From: an uncultured Alistipes sp.
Lineage (GTDB): Bacteria > Bacteroidota > Bacteroidia > Bacteroidales > Rikenellaceae
Assembly: GCA_948442615.1 (NCBI GenBank)
Contig: CAOJSG010000015.1
Location: 1 to 37,205, forward strand
Direction: 5' to 3'
DNA: 37,205 bases
The first letter of the stretch is position 1. Each line of letters opens with the position of its first letter. Of this stretch, positions 1-8,897 are shown piece after piece. The notes below the pieces were generated by a model, which saw nothing but the letters and a program-made list of their open reading frames with translations, did no database searches and was not told where the DNA came from. The position numbers and the translations under genes were made by a program.

Positions 1-612
1 CTCGCCGCCGTACCAGGTGTTGATGATGACCTGCATCTTCTCGGTGAGGTTGAATACCACGGCCGTCTCCGAGTTCAGACCCAGCTTCTTGTAGTTCTTC
101 ACCTTGGCCTTCGAGGCGTTGAGCACCACGAAGTCGGGTTCGCCGTAGTTCTCCAGCTCCTCGTCGGTGGGGCGGATGAACATGTTCTTCACGAAGTGCG
201 CCTGCCAGGCCACCTCCATGATGAAGCGGATCTTCAGACGCGAGTTCTCGTTGGCGCCGCAGAAGGTGTCCACCACGTAGAGCTTCTTGCCCGAGAGCTC
301 CTCGGCGGCGATCTTCTTCAGCTCCTTCCACGCGGCCTTGGTCACGGGCTTGTTGTCGTTCTTATATTCGTCGGAAGTCCACCAGATCGTGTTCTTGGTG
401 GTCTCGTCCATCACGAAGAACTTGTCCTTGGGCGAACGGCCGGTGTATACGCCGGTCATCACGTTCACGGCGCCGGTCTCGGTCAGCTGACCCTTTTCGA
501 AGCCGCGCAGGCCTTTTTTCGTCTCCTCGCGGAACAGCTCGTCGTAGGAGGGATTGTACACGATCTCGGTCACGCCGGTGATCCCGTACTTTTTCAAATC
601 CATCTTGTCCAT
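1..612 (-). CDS. pckA: Phosphoenolpyruvate carboxykinase (ATP), N-terminal part, cut by window edge
   Basis: Converts oxaloacetate and ATP to phosphoenolpyruvate, CO2 and ADP in the cytoplasm; in gut Bacteroidetes the enzyme often runs in the CO2-fixing direction. The 204 visible codons start with [18 protein letters not shown] and contain stretches typical of the ATP-type family: [18 protein letters not shown] near residues 50-67, [14 protein letters not shown] near 119-132, and a stretch ending [10 protein letters not shown] at the edge. These match the N-terminal domain; the nucleotide-binding P-loop and metal-site residues lie beyond the window. I take the ATG at 612 as start; a second ATG at 603 is possible. 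The gene is transcribed away from the neighbouring esterase, with a good promoter box at 694-687. Identification is confident; the full length cannot be judged. Confidence 0.93.
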   Translation of the reverse strand, partial: MDKMDLKKYGITGVTEIVYNPSYDELFREETKKGLRGFEKGQLTETGAVNVMTGVYTGRSPKDKFFVMDETTKNTIWWTSDEYKNDNKPVTKAAWKELKKIAAEELSGKKLYVVDTFCGANENSRLKIRFIMEVAWQAHFVKNMFIRPTDEELENYGEPDFVVLNASKAKVKNYKKLGLNSETAVVFNLTEKMQVIINTWYGGE

Positions 613-686
613 GATTAAAGAATATTTAATTGAAACGAATCTCCGTCAACCTGTCGCCGAACCCCGCGAACGGGAATCCGACGGCA

Positions 687-718
687 CAAAGTTAGAAAAA
701 GTTTCAGATTCGTGAAAA
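687..718 (-). promoter_or_regulatory. Promoter for pckA
   Basis: Read on the minus strand, TAACTTTG at 694-687 fits the Bacteroidetes -7 consensus TAnnTTTG. A T-rich TTTT at 718-715, 20 bases upstream, sits at the -33 position (consensus TTTG). The 5' untranslated region would be about 70 bases. Confidence 0.55.
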
Positions 719-927
719 AGCTAACAGTAAAAAACGCGAAATTCGTCCATAATTTTTGCCGCGATGCGTATGTGATTCATTCATAATGCGCTAACCCGGC
801 GGTCCGAACCGCGGCGGGCCTTGCGGGCCGTGTCGGACGCGGCGGTTTTTCCGCTTCGCGTCCGCGGTGCGGCCGGAGCCGCGCCGCCGTTTTCCGCGCG
901 CGGGCGCGCGACGGCCGGGGGTTCGTA

Positions 928-959
928 TTTTCGTATTTCCGTAAAAATCCTTACATTTG
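928..959 (+). promoter_or_regulatory. Promoter for the secreted esterase
   Basis: TACATTTG at 952-959 is a perfect TAnnTTTG box; TTTT at 928-931 lies 20 bases upstream at the -33 position. Transcription would start near 966, about 80 bases before the ATG at 1047. Confidence 0.55.
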
Positions 960-1046
960 TCGGACGCGGCGGCTTCTGCGAGGAAAAGCCGCGCGGGAAG
1001 TGCGCCGGAGTCCGTTCCGGCCCGATAACCTTCGAAAAACAAGCGA

Positions 1047-1874
1047 ATGAAGACTCTTCTGAAACTCCAAATTCTGTGCCTTTTTTCGGCGCTTGCCACT
1101 CTGCCGGCCGTCGCGGCCCGGACGGATACGGTGACCGTGCGGAGCGTCTCGATGGAGCGGGAGATCCCCGCCATCGTCATCGTCCCCGAGCGGGCGGACG
1201 CCGGGACCCCCGTGCCGGTCGTTTATATGCTCCACGGGTTCGGCGGCGACTACACCACCTGGCCCGGCATCAAGCCCGCGCTGCCCGAGATCGCCGACCG
1301 CGAGGGCTTCGCGATCGTCTGCCCCGACGGCGGCCGGAGCTGGTACATCGACAGTCCGCAGGATGCCGGAAGCCGCTACGAGACGTTCTTCGTCGAGGAG
1401 CTGATTCCGTTCGTCGACGGCAACTATCCCGTCGTCGCGGCGCGCGAAGGGCGCGCCGTCATGGGACTGAGCATGGGCGGATACGGAGCCATGACCCTGG
1501 CGATCAGGCATAAGGAGCTGTTCGGCGCGGTCGGGAGCACGAGCGGCGGCCTCGACATACGGCCCTTTCCGCACAACTGGGAGCTCGACCGGCTGCTGGG
1601 CGGACAGGACGAAAACCCCGGGGCGTGGGAGGCGTTCACGCCGATCAACCTGATTCCGCGTCTGGAGAACGGCGATCTCCGGATCCTCATCGACTGCGGT
1701 TACGGCGACTTTTTCCTCGATGTCAACCGCGCGTTCCATGAGCGTCTGCTGCAGCGCGGCATCGACCACGATTTCTACCTGCGTCCGGGCTGCCACAACG
1801 CCGACTACTGGGCCGATTCGGTTGATTACCAGCTGCTCTTTTTCCGGAAATTCTTCGACCGCCGGGCCGAGTGA
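1047..1874 (+). CDS. Secreted alpha/beta-hydrolase esterase (esterase D / FrmB-like family)
   Basis: A 275-residue serine hydrolase, probably cleaving ester bonds of acylated sugars or small esters outside the cytoplasm. Residues 1-24 form a signal peptide (basic start, hydrophobic core, AVAA cleavage region). The oxyanion-hole motif HGFGG is at 63-67, the nucleophile elbow GLSMGG places Ser142, an acidic candidate lies near Asp216/Asp221 (DCGYGD), and the catalytic His is likely His250 in GCHN. Length and motif order fit the putative-esterase family that includes S-formylglutathione hydrolase and the antigen-85 type fold. Homologues in Bacteroidetes are often linked to xylan or other acyl-sugar degradation, but nothing here fixes the substrate. 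It has its own promoter and stands alone between pckA and the sigma-factor gene. Confidence 0.85.
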   Translation: MKTLLKLQILCLFSALATLPAVAARTDTVTVRSVSMEREIPAIVIVPERADAGTPVPVVYMLHGFGGDYTTWPGIKPALPEIADREGFAIVCPDGGRSWYIDSPQDAGSRYETFFVEELIPFVDGNYPVVAAREGRAVMGLSMGGYGAMTLAIRHKELFGAVGSTSGGLDIRPFPHNWELDRLLGGQDENPGAWEAFTPINLIPRLENGDLRILIDCGYGDFFLDVNRAFHERLLQRGIDHDFYLRPGCHNADYWADSVDYQLLFFRKFFDRRAE

Positions 1875-1917
1875 CTCCGCCGGCCGGCCCGCCGTGCGGC
1901 GGAAAACGCGGATAGAT

Positions 1918-1949
1918 TTTGGAGATTTGTCGCTGAAAATGTAAAGTTG
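1918..1949 (+). promoter_or_regulatory. Promoter for the ECF sigma / anti-sigma genes
   Basis: TTTG at 1918-1921, a 20-base spacer, then TAAAGTTG at 1942-1949, one base off TAnnTTTG. The start point would be near 1956, about 44 bases before the chosen ATG at 2000. This is a housekeeping-type promoter, so the regulator pair would be made constitutively. Confidence 0.5.
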
Positions 1950-1999
1950 TCTTAACTTCGCCTCGGAGAATGCGCCCGGCCGCCGCCGGGTCCGGCATA

Positions 2000-2602
2000 A
2001 TGCAGATGAAAGAGAGACCACATACCGGCAGCGCGGAGACGAACCGTGCGACGATCGATCGGCTGCGGGCGGGTGACGAAGCCTGTTTCGATGCCGTCTA
2101 TCGGCGCTACTATCGGCCGCTGTGCACCTATGCCGCGCGCTTCGTTCCGGAGAACCGGGCCGAGGAGCTGGTGCAGGACACGCTGATGTGGATGTGGGAG
2201 AACCGCACGACCCTCATTCCGGAGATGTCGCTCAAATCCCTGCTGTTCACCATCGTGAAGAACAAGTCGCTCAACCATCTGTCGCACGATACGGTCCGGA
2301 GCCGCGTGATGCGCCAGCTGGAGGAGCGCTACCGCGACGAGTTCGACGATCCCGACCTCTATCTCGAGAACGAACTGATGCAGCGCTTCACGGCGGCGCT
2401 CGAGAAGCTGCCGCCCGAATTCCAGGAGACCTTCCGCATGCACCGGCTGGAGGGGATGACCCACCGGCAGATCGCCGAGCAGCTGGGCGTGTCGCCCCAG
2501 ACGGTGAACTACCGGATCGGCCAGACGGTCCGCTTCCTGCGCATGGAGCTGCGCGAATACTGGCCGCTGATCGTCCTGCTGCTGGGGATCGAAATCCGCT
2601 GA
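2000..2602 (+). CDS. ECF-type RNA polymerase sigma factor (Bacteroidetes sigma-70 family)
   Basis: A 200-residue extracytoplasmic-function sigma factor. Region 2 is seen in FDAVYRRYYRPLCTYAARF and AEELVQDTLMWMWENR, and region 4 in LEKLPPEFQETFRMHRLEGM followed by the helix-turn-helix HRQIAEQLGVSPQTVNYRI. The hydrophobic tail YWPLIVLLLG is common in Bacteroidetes members. I chose ATG 2000 (MQMKERP) over the upstream alternative start at 1970 because the promoter and start point near 1956 leave a normal leader. It is followed by a FecR gene and a SusC gene with an STN domain, the classical trans-envelope signalling set: glycan binding at SusC is relayed through FecR to free this factor, which then transcribes the susC operon. 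Its promoter target is inferred to lie within 3782-3922. Confidence 0.93.
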   Translation: MQMKERPHTGSAETNRATIDRLRAGDEACFDAVYRRYYRPLCTYAARFVPENRAEELVQDTLMWMWENRTTLIPEMSLKSLLFTIVKNKSLNHLSHDTVRSRVMRQLEERYRDEFDDPDLYLENELMQRFTAALEKLPPEFQETFRMHRLEGMTHRQIAEQLGVSPQTVNYRIGQTVRFLRMELREYWPLIVLLLGIEIR

Positions 2603-2794
2603 ACGGCGGCCCGGCGGCAGCATGCTCCGCACCCGGGAGCCGCCGGACTTTCGCGGCGCAGCCTTCCGGCTGCCGGCCCTGCGAGGGGCGTGCCGCGCCG
2701 TTCCGGAACTTTCTTTTGAAAAAATGCGAAAAAACAGGCCTGCCGATTAGCATGTCGGCCGGTTGATTTGTATTACTCAATAGACAGAAGAATT

Positions 2795-3781
2795 ATGACC
2801 ACGCAAACGATCGACGAAACCGTACTCGCAGCCTATCTCAAAGGCGAACTCGACCCGGAGGGATCCGAGGCCGTGGAGCGCTGGTACGATGCCTCCGCGG
2901 AGAATCAGCGGCTGCTGGGACAGGTATACCATATATTATATATAAACGACCGGATCAACGCCTCCGCGGGGTTCGATCCCGAATATTCGCTGGGCCGGGT
3001 GAAAGACCGCATGCGCAGCCGGCGCCGGAAGGGCATCCTCCTCCGCGCCGTGCGCTGGACGGCGACCGCGGCTGCGGCCGTGGTGCTGCTGTTCGCGGGG
3101 ACGGTCTTCACGCAGCGGCTCGACGAGCACATGTCGCGCCCGCTGACGGTCCAGACCCAGCTCGGCGAGCGGTCGCAGGTGATCCTGCCCGACGGATCGA
3201 AGGTGTGGCTCAACTCGTGCAGCAGCGTGAAGTATTCGTCGTCGTTCTTTTCGCGCGAGCGGCGCGTGGAGATGACCGGCGAGGCCTACTTCATCGTGGA
3301 GAAGGACCCGCATGCGCCGTTCATCGTGTCGAGCGACGGCCTCGACATCGAGGTGCTGGGAACCCGATTCAACGTGCGGAACGACAACGACCTGCATCGC
3401 ATCACCACGGTGCTGTTCGAAGGCAGCATCGAGGCCCGGGGCGGCAGCTCGACCGCGCGCCTGCGCCCTTCGCAGCAGATCATCTTCAATACCGATACGC
3501 GCGAGATGCTGGTCAGCGAGTGCTGCAGCGTCGAACGTTCGATCAGCTGGATCGACGGCAAGTTCCGTTTCGACCGCAACACCTTCTCGGAGATCGTCGC
3601 CGAGTTGCAGCGCTACTACAACGTCAACATCCGGTTCGCCGACGCACGCCTGCGCGACGAGCGCTTCTCGGGCGACTTCCGCGTCGAGGACGGTATCTAC
3701 CATATCCTCTCCATCCTCCAGCAGACCAACAAGTTCCATTACGAGATCGACCACAACGAGATCCGACTTTACCAGAATTGA
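2795..3781 (+). CDS. FecR-family anti-sigma factor
   Basis: A 328-residue inner-membrane anti-sigma factor partnering the sigma factor upstream. Residues 1-80 form the cytoplasmic sigma-binding part, residues 86-105 a transmembrane helix (AVRWTATAAAAVVLLFAGTVF), and about 118-210 the periplasmic FecR domain with the hallmark GERSQVILPDGSKVWLN and EMTGEAYFIV stretches and VLGTRFNVR. The C-terminal 70 residues (FDRNTFSEIVAELQRYYNV) match the DUF4974 domain that contacts the STN domain of the receptor. The start at 2795 (MTTQTIDE) follows a purine-rich AGACAGAAG; a TTG at 2768 is less likely. There is a 192-base gap after the sigma gene without a clear promoter, so the two are probably cotranscribed. 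Confidence 0.93.
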   Translation: MTTQTIDETVLAAYLKGELDPEGSEAVERWYDASAENQRLLGQVYHILYINDRINASAGFDPEYSLGRVKDRMRSRRRKGILLRAVRWTATAAAAVVLLFAGTVFTQRLDEHMSRPLTVQTQLGERSQVILPDGSKVWLNSCSSVKYSSSFFSRERRVEMTGEAYFIVEKDPHAPFIVSSDGLDIEVLGTRFNVRNDNDLHRITTVLFEGSIEARGGSSTARLRPSQQIIFNTDTREMLVSECCSVERSISWIDGKFRFDRNTFSEIVAELQRYYNVNIRFADARLRDERFSGDFRVEDGIYHILSILQQTNKFHYEIDHNEIRLYQN

Positions 3782-3922
3782 ACAAACATAAAAAACCTGC
3801 CTGAAAAAAACGTACTGCCTATGATCTGATCCGAACTACACGTCTTGCAACCCATTCCGCGATCCCCTTTTCCAGGGGAGAGTTCTCTACAAACCAAAAA
3901 AACTTAACCTAATTTCTCAGCA
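3782..3922 (+). promoter_or_regulatory. Leader and probable ECF-sigma-dependent promoter region of susC (locus A)
   Basis: A 141-base A-rich gap between the anti-sigma gene and susC. I find no TAnnTTTG box in it, which fits expression from the cognate ECF sigma factor, whose recognition sequence I cannot name. A weak hairpin (CCCC 3864-3867 with GGGG 3875-3878) lies in the leader. The exact promoter position is not resolved. Confidence 0.35.
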
Positions 3923-6900
3923 ATGAAACACAACACCAAACAAACGGGAAGGAGAATGCGTGCTTTCTCCGCACCTTTGCGTTGTCTGCTGGTCGTTGCC
4001 GCCCTGTTGTTGTCCGGCCCCGGAATGAAGGTCGCCGCACAAACGACTGCGCCGCGTGTCACGATCGATGCTCAGAACGCTGCCATTTCCAAAGTTTTCG
4101 AGACCATCCAGTCGCAGACGGGCTACTCGGTCGTTTACAACACCTCCGATCTGAACCCCGCCAACACGATCGACCTGCACGTGACCGACATGTCGCTGCA
4201 GTCGACGCTGGACCGCCTGTTCAAAGGCACCGATATCGCCTATACCATCAAGGACAAGCACATCGTGCTGTCGAAAAAGTCCGCTGCCGCCGCTTCCGCA
4301 TCCGTGGGGGGGGGTATTTCGGGTACCGTGACCGACGAGAAGGGCATGCCGCTGATCGGCGCCACGGTGGTCATCAAAGGTACGACCAACGGTACGGCCG
4401 TCGACATCGACGGTAACTTCAGCCTGCCGCAGGCCAAGGCCGGCGACGTGCTGGAGATCTCGCTGATCGGCTACACGAAGGAGGAGATCGCCGTCAACGG
4501 CTCGGCTCCGATGCTGATCACGCTCCGCGAGGACAACGCCGTGCTGGATGCGGTGGTCGTGACGGCCCTGGGTATCAAGCGCGCCGAGAAGTCGCTGACC
4601 TACAACGTGCAGGAGGTGTCGGGCGACCTGGTGAACACGGTCAAGGACGCCAACTTCGTCAATGCCCTCTCGGGTAAGATCGCCGGTCTGCAGATCAACG
4701 CCAGCGCATCGGGTGCGGGCGGTTCGACCCGCGTGGTGATGCGAGGCGTGAAGTCGATCCACGGCAACAACAACGCCCTTTACGTGATCGACGGTATTCC
4801 GCTGCCGAGCCTGCGTTCGGCTCAGACCGAAGGTACGATCGAGACGCCCGACGGCGGCGACTACGAGGGTATCACCAACATCAACCCCGAGGACATCGAG
4901 TCGATGTCGGTGCTTTCGGGTGCCACGGCTGCCGCGCTCTACGGTATGCAGGGTGCCAACGGCGTGATCCTCATCACGACCAAGAAGGGTAAGGCCGGCG
5001 GCGTGCGGGTCAACTACTCGAACAGCACCACCTTCTCCAAGCCGTTCGTGATGCCGAAATTCCAGAATACCTACGGCACCGATTTCGACGCCAACGCGCT
5101 GATGAGCTGGGGTCCGAAACTGGCCACTCCTTCGTCGTACGACCCGAAGGACTTCTTCCAGACCGGCTTCAACGAGACCAACGCCGTGAGCGTGTCGAGC
5201 GGTAACGAGCGTACGCAGATCTACGCTTCGGCCGCATCGGTCAACTCGCGCGGTATCATCCCCAACAACGTCTACAACCGTTACAACTTCTCGGCACGCG
5301 CCACGACGGAGCTGATCCAGGATCGGCTGACGCTCGACGTGGGCGCTACCTACATGAAGCAGTACGACCGCAACTCGCTGGTTCAGGGTACCTACCACAA
5401 CCCCCTGATCGGTATCTACCTCTTCCCCCGCGGCGACGATATCCGCAAGTACCAGATCTACGAGCGCTACAACGGCAAGGAGTATCCCGAGCAGTTCTGG
5501 GGGCTGAACTTCATGAACGGCGTCGAGAACCCCTGGTGGATCACCAACCGTCAGATCTTCGAGAACCGTGCGAACCGCTATACGTTCAACGCTACGATGG
5601 TGCTGAAGGCTACCGACTGGCTGACCTTCACGGGCCGTGTGCGTACGGACAACACGGCGATGAACTACACGCGCAAACTCTATGCGTCGACCATCGAACT
5701 CTTCGCGTCGGAGTACGGTAACTACCTGAACCATAAGGTTAACCACAACAACCTCTATGCCGATGCCCTCATGTCGATCGACAAGACCTTCTTCGACGAC
5801 GCCTTCTCGCTGCAGTTCAACCTCGGTGCCAGCCTGATGGACGACAAGAACTCGCTGGTGGGCTACGAGGGACACCTGGCAGGTATCGCCAACAAGTTCA
5901 CCTACAACAACATCCTCCCCACCGACTCGCAGAGTATTCCGCTGCAGGAGGGCTACCACGATCAGACGCAGGCCATCTACGGCACGCTGCAGCTGGGCTA
6001 CAAGGGGATGATCTATCTCGACGTGACGGCCCGCAACGAGTGGGATTCGCGTCTGGCCTTCACGCGCCGGCTGAACATCTTCTATCCTTCGGTGGGTCTT
6101 TCGGCCGTGATTTCGTCGATGACCGACCTCTCGAAGGCGGGCATCTCGTTCCTCAAGGTCCGCGCTTCGTATGCCGAGGTGGGTAACGCCCCCGAGCGCT
6201 ACATCACCGGCCGCAACTACGGTCTCTACGGCGGTGTCATCAGCACCGACAACCCCGCTCCGGCCACGCACCTCACCCCCGAGCGTACGAAATCGTTCGA
6301 GGCGGGTCTGAACGTCAAGTTTCTGCAGAACAAGATCTGGGCGGACGCTACCTACTACAACACCAACACCTACAACCAGCTGTTCCTTTGCCCGACGCCT
6401 CCCGCAACGGGTTACAAGGAGACCTACATCAACGCAGGTAAGATCAACAACTGGGGTATCGAGGCCGTCGTGGGCTACAAGAACACCTGGGGCGACTTCT
6501 CGTGGTCGACGAACGTGAACTTCTCGATGAACCGCAACAAGATCAAGGAGCTGGTTCCCGAAGGCACCATCGACCCCGTGACCGGCGCCGAGGTCGAGCT
6601 TTCGGAGGTGAACTTCGATTACGGCGGCTTCCGCACGCAGCTCAAGAAGGGCGGTTCGATCGGCGATTTCTACGTGACGGGTCTGAAGACCGACGACCGC
6701 GGCGAGATCTATGTCGACCCGAACTCCAACACCGTGCTGCTCGACAACAAGACCTACATCTACGGCGGCAACACCGACGCCCGCTTCCGCTGGGGCTGGA
6801 ACAACCAGTTCGGCTACAAGGGCATCTCGCTGGGCGTGCTGATCGACGCCCGCATCGGCGGCCGTGGCGTATCGGCCACGCAGGCCATGATGGACCGCTT

Positions 6901-7276
6901 CGGCGTGTCGGAGGATTCGGCGATCGCCCGCGAGCAGGGCGGCGTATGGGTTTCGCCCACGCAGAAGATTCCCGACGTACAGACCTTCTACAACAACTCG
7001 GGCGAAGGTATGAGCATGCTCTCGCACTATGTGTACAGCATGACCAACGTGCGTCTGCGCGAGCTGACGCTGGGCTACGACCTGCCGTCGAAGTGGTTCA
7101 ACGACAAGGTGAACATGAGCGTGTCGTTCGTGGGCCGCAACCTGTTCATGTTCTATAACAAGGCTCCGTTCGATCCGGAAATCACGGCTTCGACGAGCAC
7201 CTACTACCAGGGCATCGACTACTTCATGCAGCCGAGCGTCCGCACCCTCGGATTCAGCGTAAGACTCCAATTCTAA
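3923..7276 (+). CDS. SusC/RagA TonB-dependent outer-membrane receptor with STN signalling domain (locus A)
   Basis: A 1117-residue outer-membrane importer that, with its SusD partner, takes up oligosaccharides using TonB energy and also signals through FecR. Order of parts: signal peptide to about residue 40 (VAAQ), STN domain 46-118 (VTIDAQNAAISKVF to KHIVLSKK), a glycine run at 129-131 encoded by a 9-G tract, carboxypeptidase-regulatory-like domain 132-203 (ISGTVTDEKGMPLIGATVV), TonB-box-like DAVVVTALGI 209-218, plug domain from about 225 to 360 (VMRGVKSIHGNNNALYVIDG), then the barrel ending in the aromatic FSVRLQF. STN presence matches the sigma/anti-sigma pair directly upstream. SusD follows after 12 bases, so they are cotranslated. 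The G tract at 4306-4314 is a possible switch site (see findings). Confidence 0.97.
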   Translation: MKHNTKQTGRRMRAFSAPLRCLLVVAALLLSGPGMKVAAQTTAPRVTIDAQNAAISKVFETIQSQTGYSVVYNTSDLNPANTIDLHVTDMSLQSTLDRLFKGTDIAYTIKDKHIVLSKKSAAAASASVGGGISGTVTDEKGMPLIGATVVIKGTTNGTAVDIDGNFSLPQAKAGDVLEISLIGYTKEEIAVNGSAPMLITLREDNAVLDAVVVTALGIKRAEKSLTYNVQEVSGDLVNTVKDANFVNALSGKIAGLQINASASGAGGSTRVVMRGVKSIHGNNNALYVIDGIPLPSLRSAQTEGTIETPDGGDYEGITNINPEDIESMSVLSGATAAALYGMQGANGVILITTKKGKAGGVRVNYSNSTTFSKPFVMPKFQNTYGTDFDANALMSWGPKLATPSSYDPKDFFQTGFNETNAVSVSSGNERTQIYASAASVNSRGIIPNNVYNRYNFSARATTELIQDRLTLDVGATYMKQYDRNSLVQGTYHNPLIGIYLFPRGDDIRKYQIYERYNGKEYPEQFWGLNFMNGVENPWWITNRQIFENRANRYTFNATMVLKATDWLTFTGRVRTDNTAMNYTRKLYASTIELFASEYGNYLNHKVNHNNLYADALMSIDKTFFDDAFSLQFNLGASLMDDKNSLVGYEGHLAGIANKFTYNNILPTDSQSIPLQEGYHDQTQAIYGTLQLGYKGMIYLDVTARNEWDSRLAFTRRLNIFYPSVGLSAVISSMTDLSKAGISFLKVRASYAEVGNAPERYITGRNYGLYGGVISTDNPAPATHLTPERTKSFEAGLNVKFLQNKIWADATYYNTNTYNQLFLCPTPPATGYKETYINAGKINNWGIEAVVGYKNTWGDFSWSTNVNFSMNRNKIKELVPEGTIDPVTGAEVELSEVNFDYGGFRTQLKKGGSIGDFYVTGLKTDDRGEIYVDPNSNTVLLDNKTYIYGGNTDARFRWGWNNQFGYKGISLGVLIDARIGGRGVSATQAMMDRFGVSEDSAIAREQGGVWVSPTQKIPDVQTFYNNSGEGMSMLSHYVYSMTNVRLRELTLGYDLPSKWFNDKVNMSVSFVGRNLFMFYNKAPFDPEITASTSTYYQGIDYFMQPSVRTLGFSVRLQF
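4306..4314 (+). repeat. Poly-G tract, 9 G, in frame inside susC of locus A
   Basis: Nine consecutive G encode the end of Val128 and Gly129-Gly131 of the receptor, at the joint between the STN and carboxypeptidase-regulatory-like domains. With 8 G the frame would run into a TGA within about eight codons. The tract is the longest G/C run I noticed on this strand and matches the place of the 8-G tract in the other susC gene. Confidence 0.9.
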
Positions 7277-7288
7277 AACCTAAGACCT

Positions 7289-8869
7289 ATGAAACTGAAT
7301 ATAAAACAGATAAAGAACTCCTGCCTCGTCTTGGCGGCCTCCTGCATGGCTGCTACGGCCTGCACGGGCGATTTCGAGTCGTTCAACACCGACCCGAACT
7401 CGGCTCAGACGATGGACCTGACCATGCTGATCACCACGATGGAGATGGATGCCGTCTTCCCCTGCGGAGGCTCGGACACCGACCCCGTCAACCGCTATCA
7501 GACCGGATTCAACATGTTCGGCGACAACTACGCGGGATATATGGCCGCCTACCACGACTGGAGCGGCGGCAGAAACCCGCTGGTCTATGTCATGGACAAC
7601 GCCAGCTACCGCGACACCAACTTCGAGGTGGCCTTCACCCGCGTGATGCCTTCGTGGCTGACGCTCAAATATGCGCACGACAGCGGCCAGATCAGCGACG
7701 ATATCTTCGCCGTGGCCAACATCCTCAAGGTGATGTCGCTGCACCGCGTGACCGACATGTACGGCCCCGCTCCCGTGACGCACTTCGGCGAGTCGAGGAA
7801 CCCCTACGAATCGGAGGAGACTTGCTACAAGCACTATTTCGAGGTGCTGAACGATGCGATCGCCGTGCTGACCGACTTCGTGGCCGGTTCGCCCGACGCC
7901 CGTCCGCTCTCCAAGGTGGACGCCGTGTACGGCGGCGACTATTCGAAGTGGCTCAAACTGGCCAACTCCGTGAAGCTGCGTCTGGCGATGCGTATCGTCT
8001 ATGTCGAGCCGCAGCTCGCGCAGCAGTACGCCACCGAGGCCGTCGAGTCGGGCGTCATGGAGAGCGCCGACGACAGCGCCACGCTGAAGAGCTACCTGAA
8101 CATCACGGTCAACAACCCGCTCAAGACGATCTGGGACGGCTACAACGACGCCCGCATGAGCGCCACGATGGACTCCTACATGAACGGATACCAGGATCCC
8201 CGTCTGGCCGCCTACTTCCAGACCGCTGCGGCCGGCGGCTACCACGGTGTCGCCAACGGTATCTACATGCCCAAGCAGGACGATTACAAGGGCATGTCGG
8301 CGCCCAACGTGGCCGAGAGCACGCCCGTGCGGTGGATGATGGCTTCCGAGGTCGCGTTCCTGCGCGCCGAGGGCGCTGCCCGCAACTGGCAGATGGGCGG
8401 TACGGCCGAGTCGTTCTATAACCGCGGCATCGAGCTCTCGTTCACCGAGAACAACCTTTCCGCCGCTGCCGCCGCAACCTATGCGGGCAACAGCTCCCTC
8501 CGTCCGATCGACTTCACGGATACGTCGGACGCTGCGACCAAGTACAACATCTCGGCGCTGGGTACGATTACGATCAAATGGGAGGACGGCGGCTTCGAAG
8601 AGCAGCTCGAGCGCATCATCACCCAGAAGTGGATCGCCATGTTCCCCAACGGTCAGGAGGCATGGTCGGAGTTCCGCCGTACGGGCTACCCGCGGATCTT
8701 CCCCGTGCGCAACAACCAGAGCACCGACATCAACACCGAGACCCAGATCCGCCGCGTGATCTTCCCGCAGTCGGAGTACTCGAACAACCTGACGGCCGTC
8801 AACCGGGCCATCAGCCTGCTGGGCGGTCCGGACAGCGGCGCGACGAAACTCTGGTGGGATAAGAAATAA
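7289..8869 (+). CDS. SusD/RagB-family surface glycan-binding lipoprotein (locus A)
   Basis: A 526-residue lipoprotein that forms the hinged lid over the SusC barrel encoded just upstream and captures glycan at the cell surface. The signal peptide ends in a lipobox-like AATAC (Cys25), followed by the CTGDFESFNTDPNSAQTM start typical of the SusD-like subgroup. Later stretches such as VMSLHRVTDMYGPAPVTHFG, ANSVKLRLAMRI and ITQKWIAMFPNGQEAWSEFRRTGYP are characteristic SusD helices; the last one is the conserved C-terminal block. It starts 12 bases after susC and is followed after 28 bases by the GH18 gene. The glycan bound cannot be read from sequence; the neighbouring GH18 and GH20 enzymes suggest GlcNAc-containing host glycans. 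Confidence 0.96.
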   Translation: MKLNIKQIKNSCLVLAASCMAATACTGDFESFNTDPNSAQTMDLTMLITTMEMDAVFPCGGSDTDPVNRYQTGFNMFGDNYAGYMAAYHDWSGGRNPLVYVMDNASYRDTNFEVAFTRVMPSWLTLKYAHDSGQISDDIFAVANILKVMSLHRVTDMYGPAPVTHFGESRNPYESEETCYKHYFEVLNDAIAVLTDFVAGSPDARPLSKVDAVYGGDYSKWLKLANSVKLRLAMRIVYVEPQLAQQYATEAVESGVMESADDSATLKSYLNITVNNPLKTIWDGYNDARMSATMDSYMNGYQDPRLAAYFQTAAAGGYHGVANGIYMPKQDDYKGMSAPNVAESTPVRWMMASEVAFLRAEGAARNWQMGGTAESFYNRGIELSFTENNLSAAAAATYAGNSSLRPIDFTDTSDAATKYNISALGTITIKWEDGGFEEQLERIITQKWIAMFPNGQEAWSEFRRTGYPRIFPVRNNQSTDINTETQIRRVIFPQSEYSNNLTAVNRAISLLGGPDSGATKLWWDKK

Positions 8870-8897
8870 CAACCCGAAACCTTAACTTAGAACCGTT

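Noticed and set aside
821..1513. Plus-strand frame overlapping the esterase start
   Set aside because: Arginine-rich shadow frame starting upstream of the promoter box; the esterase has signal peptide and catalytic residues.
3917..7270. An antisense open frame of the same length as the locus A SusC
   Set aside because: It mirrors the sense codons (rich in V, R, H, D) and has no family resemblance; typical of high-GC genes with strong third-position bias.
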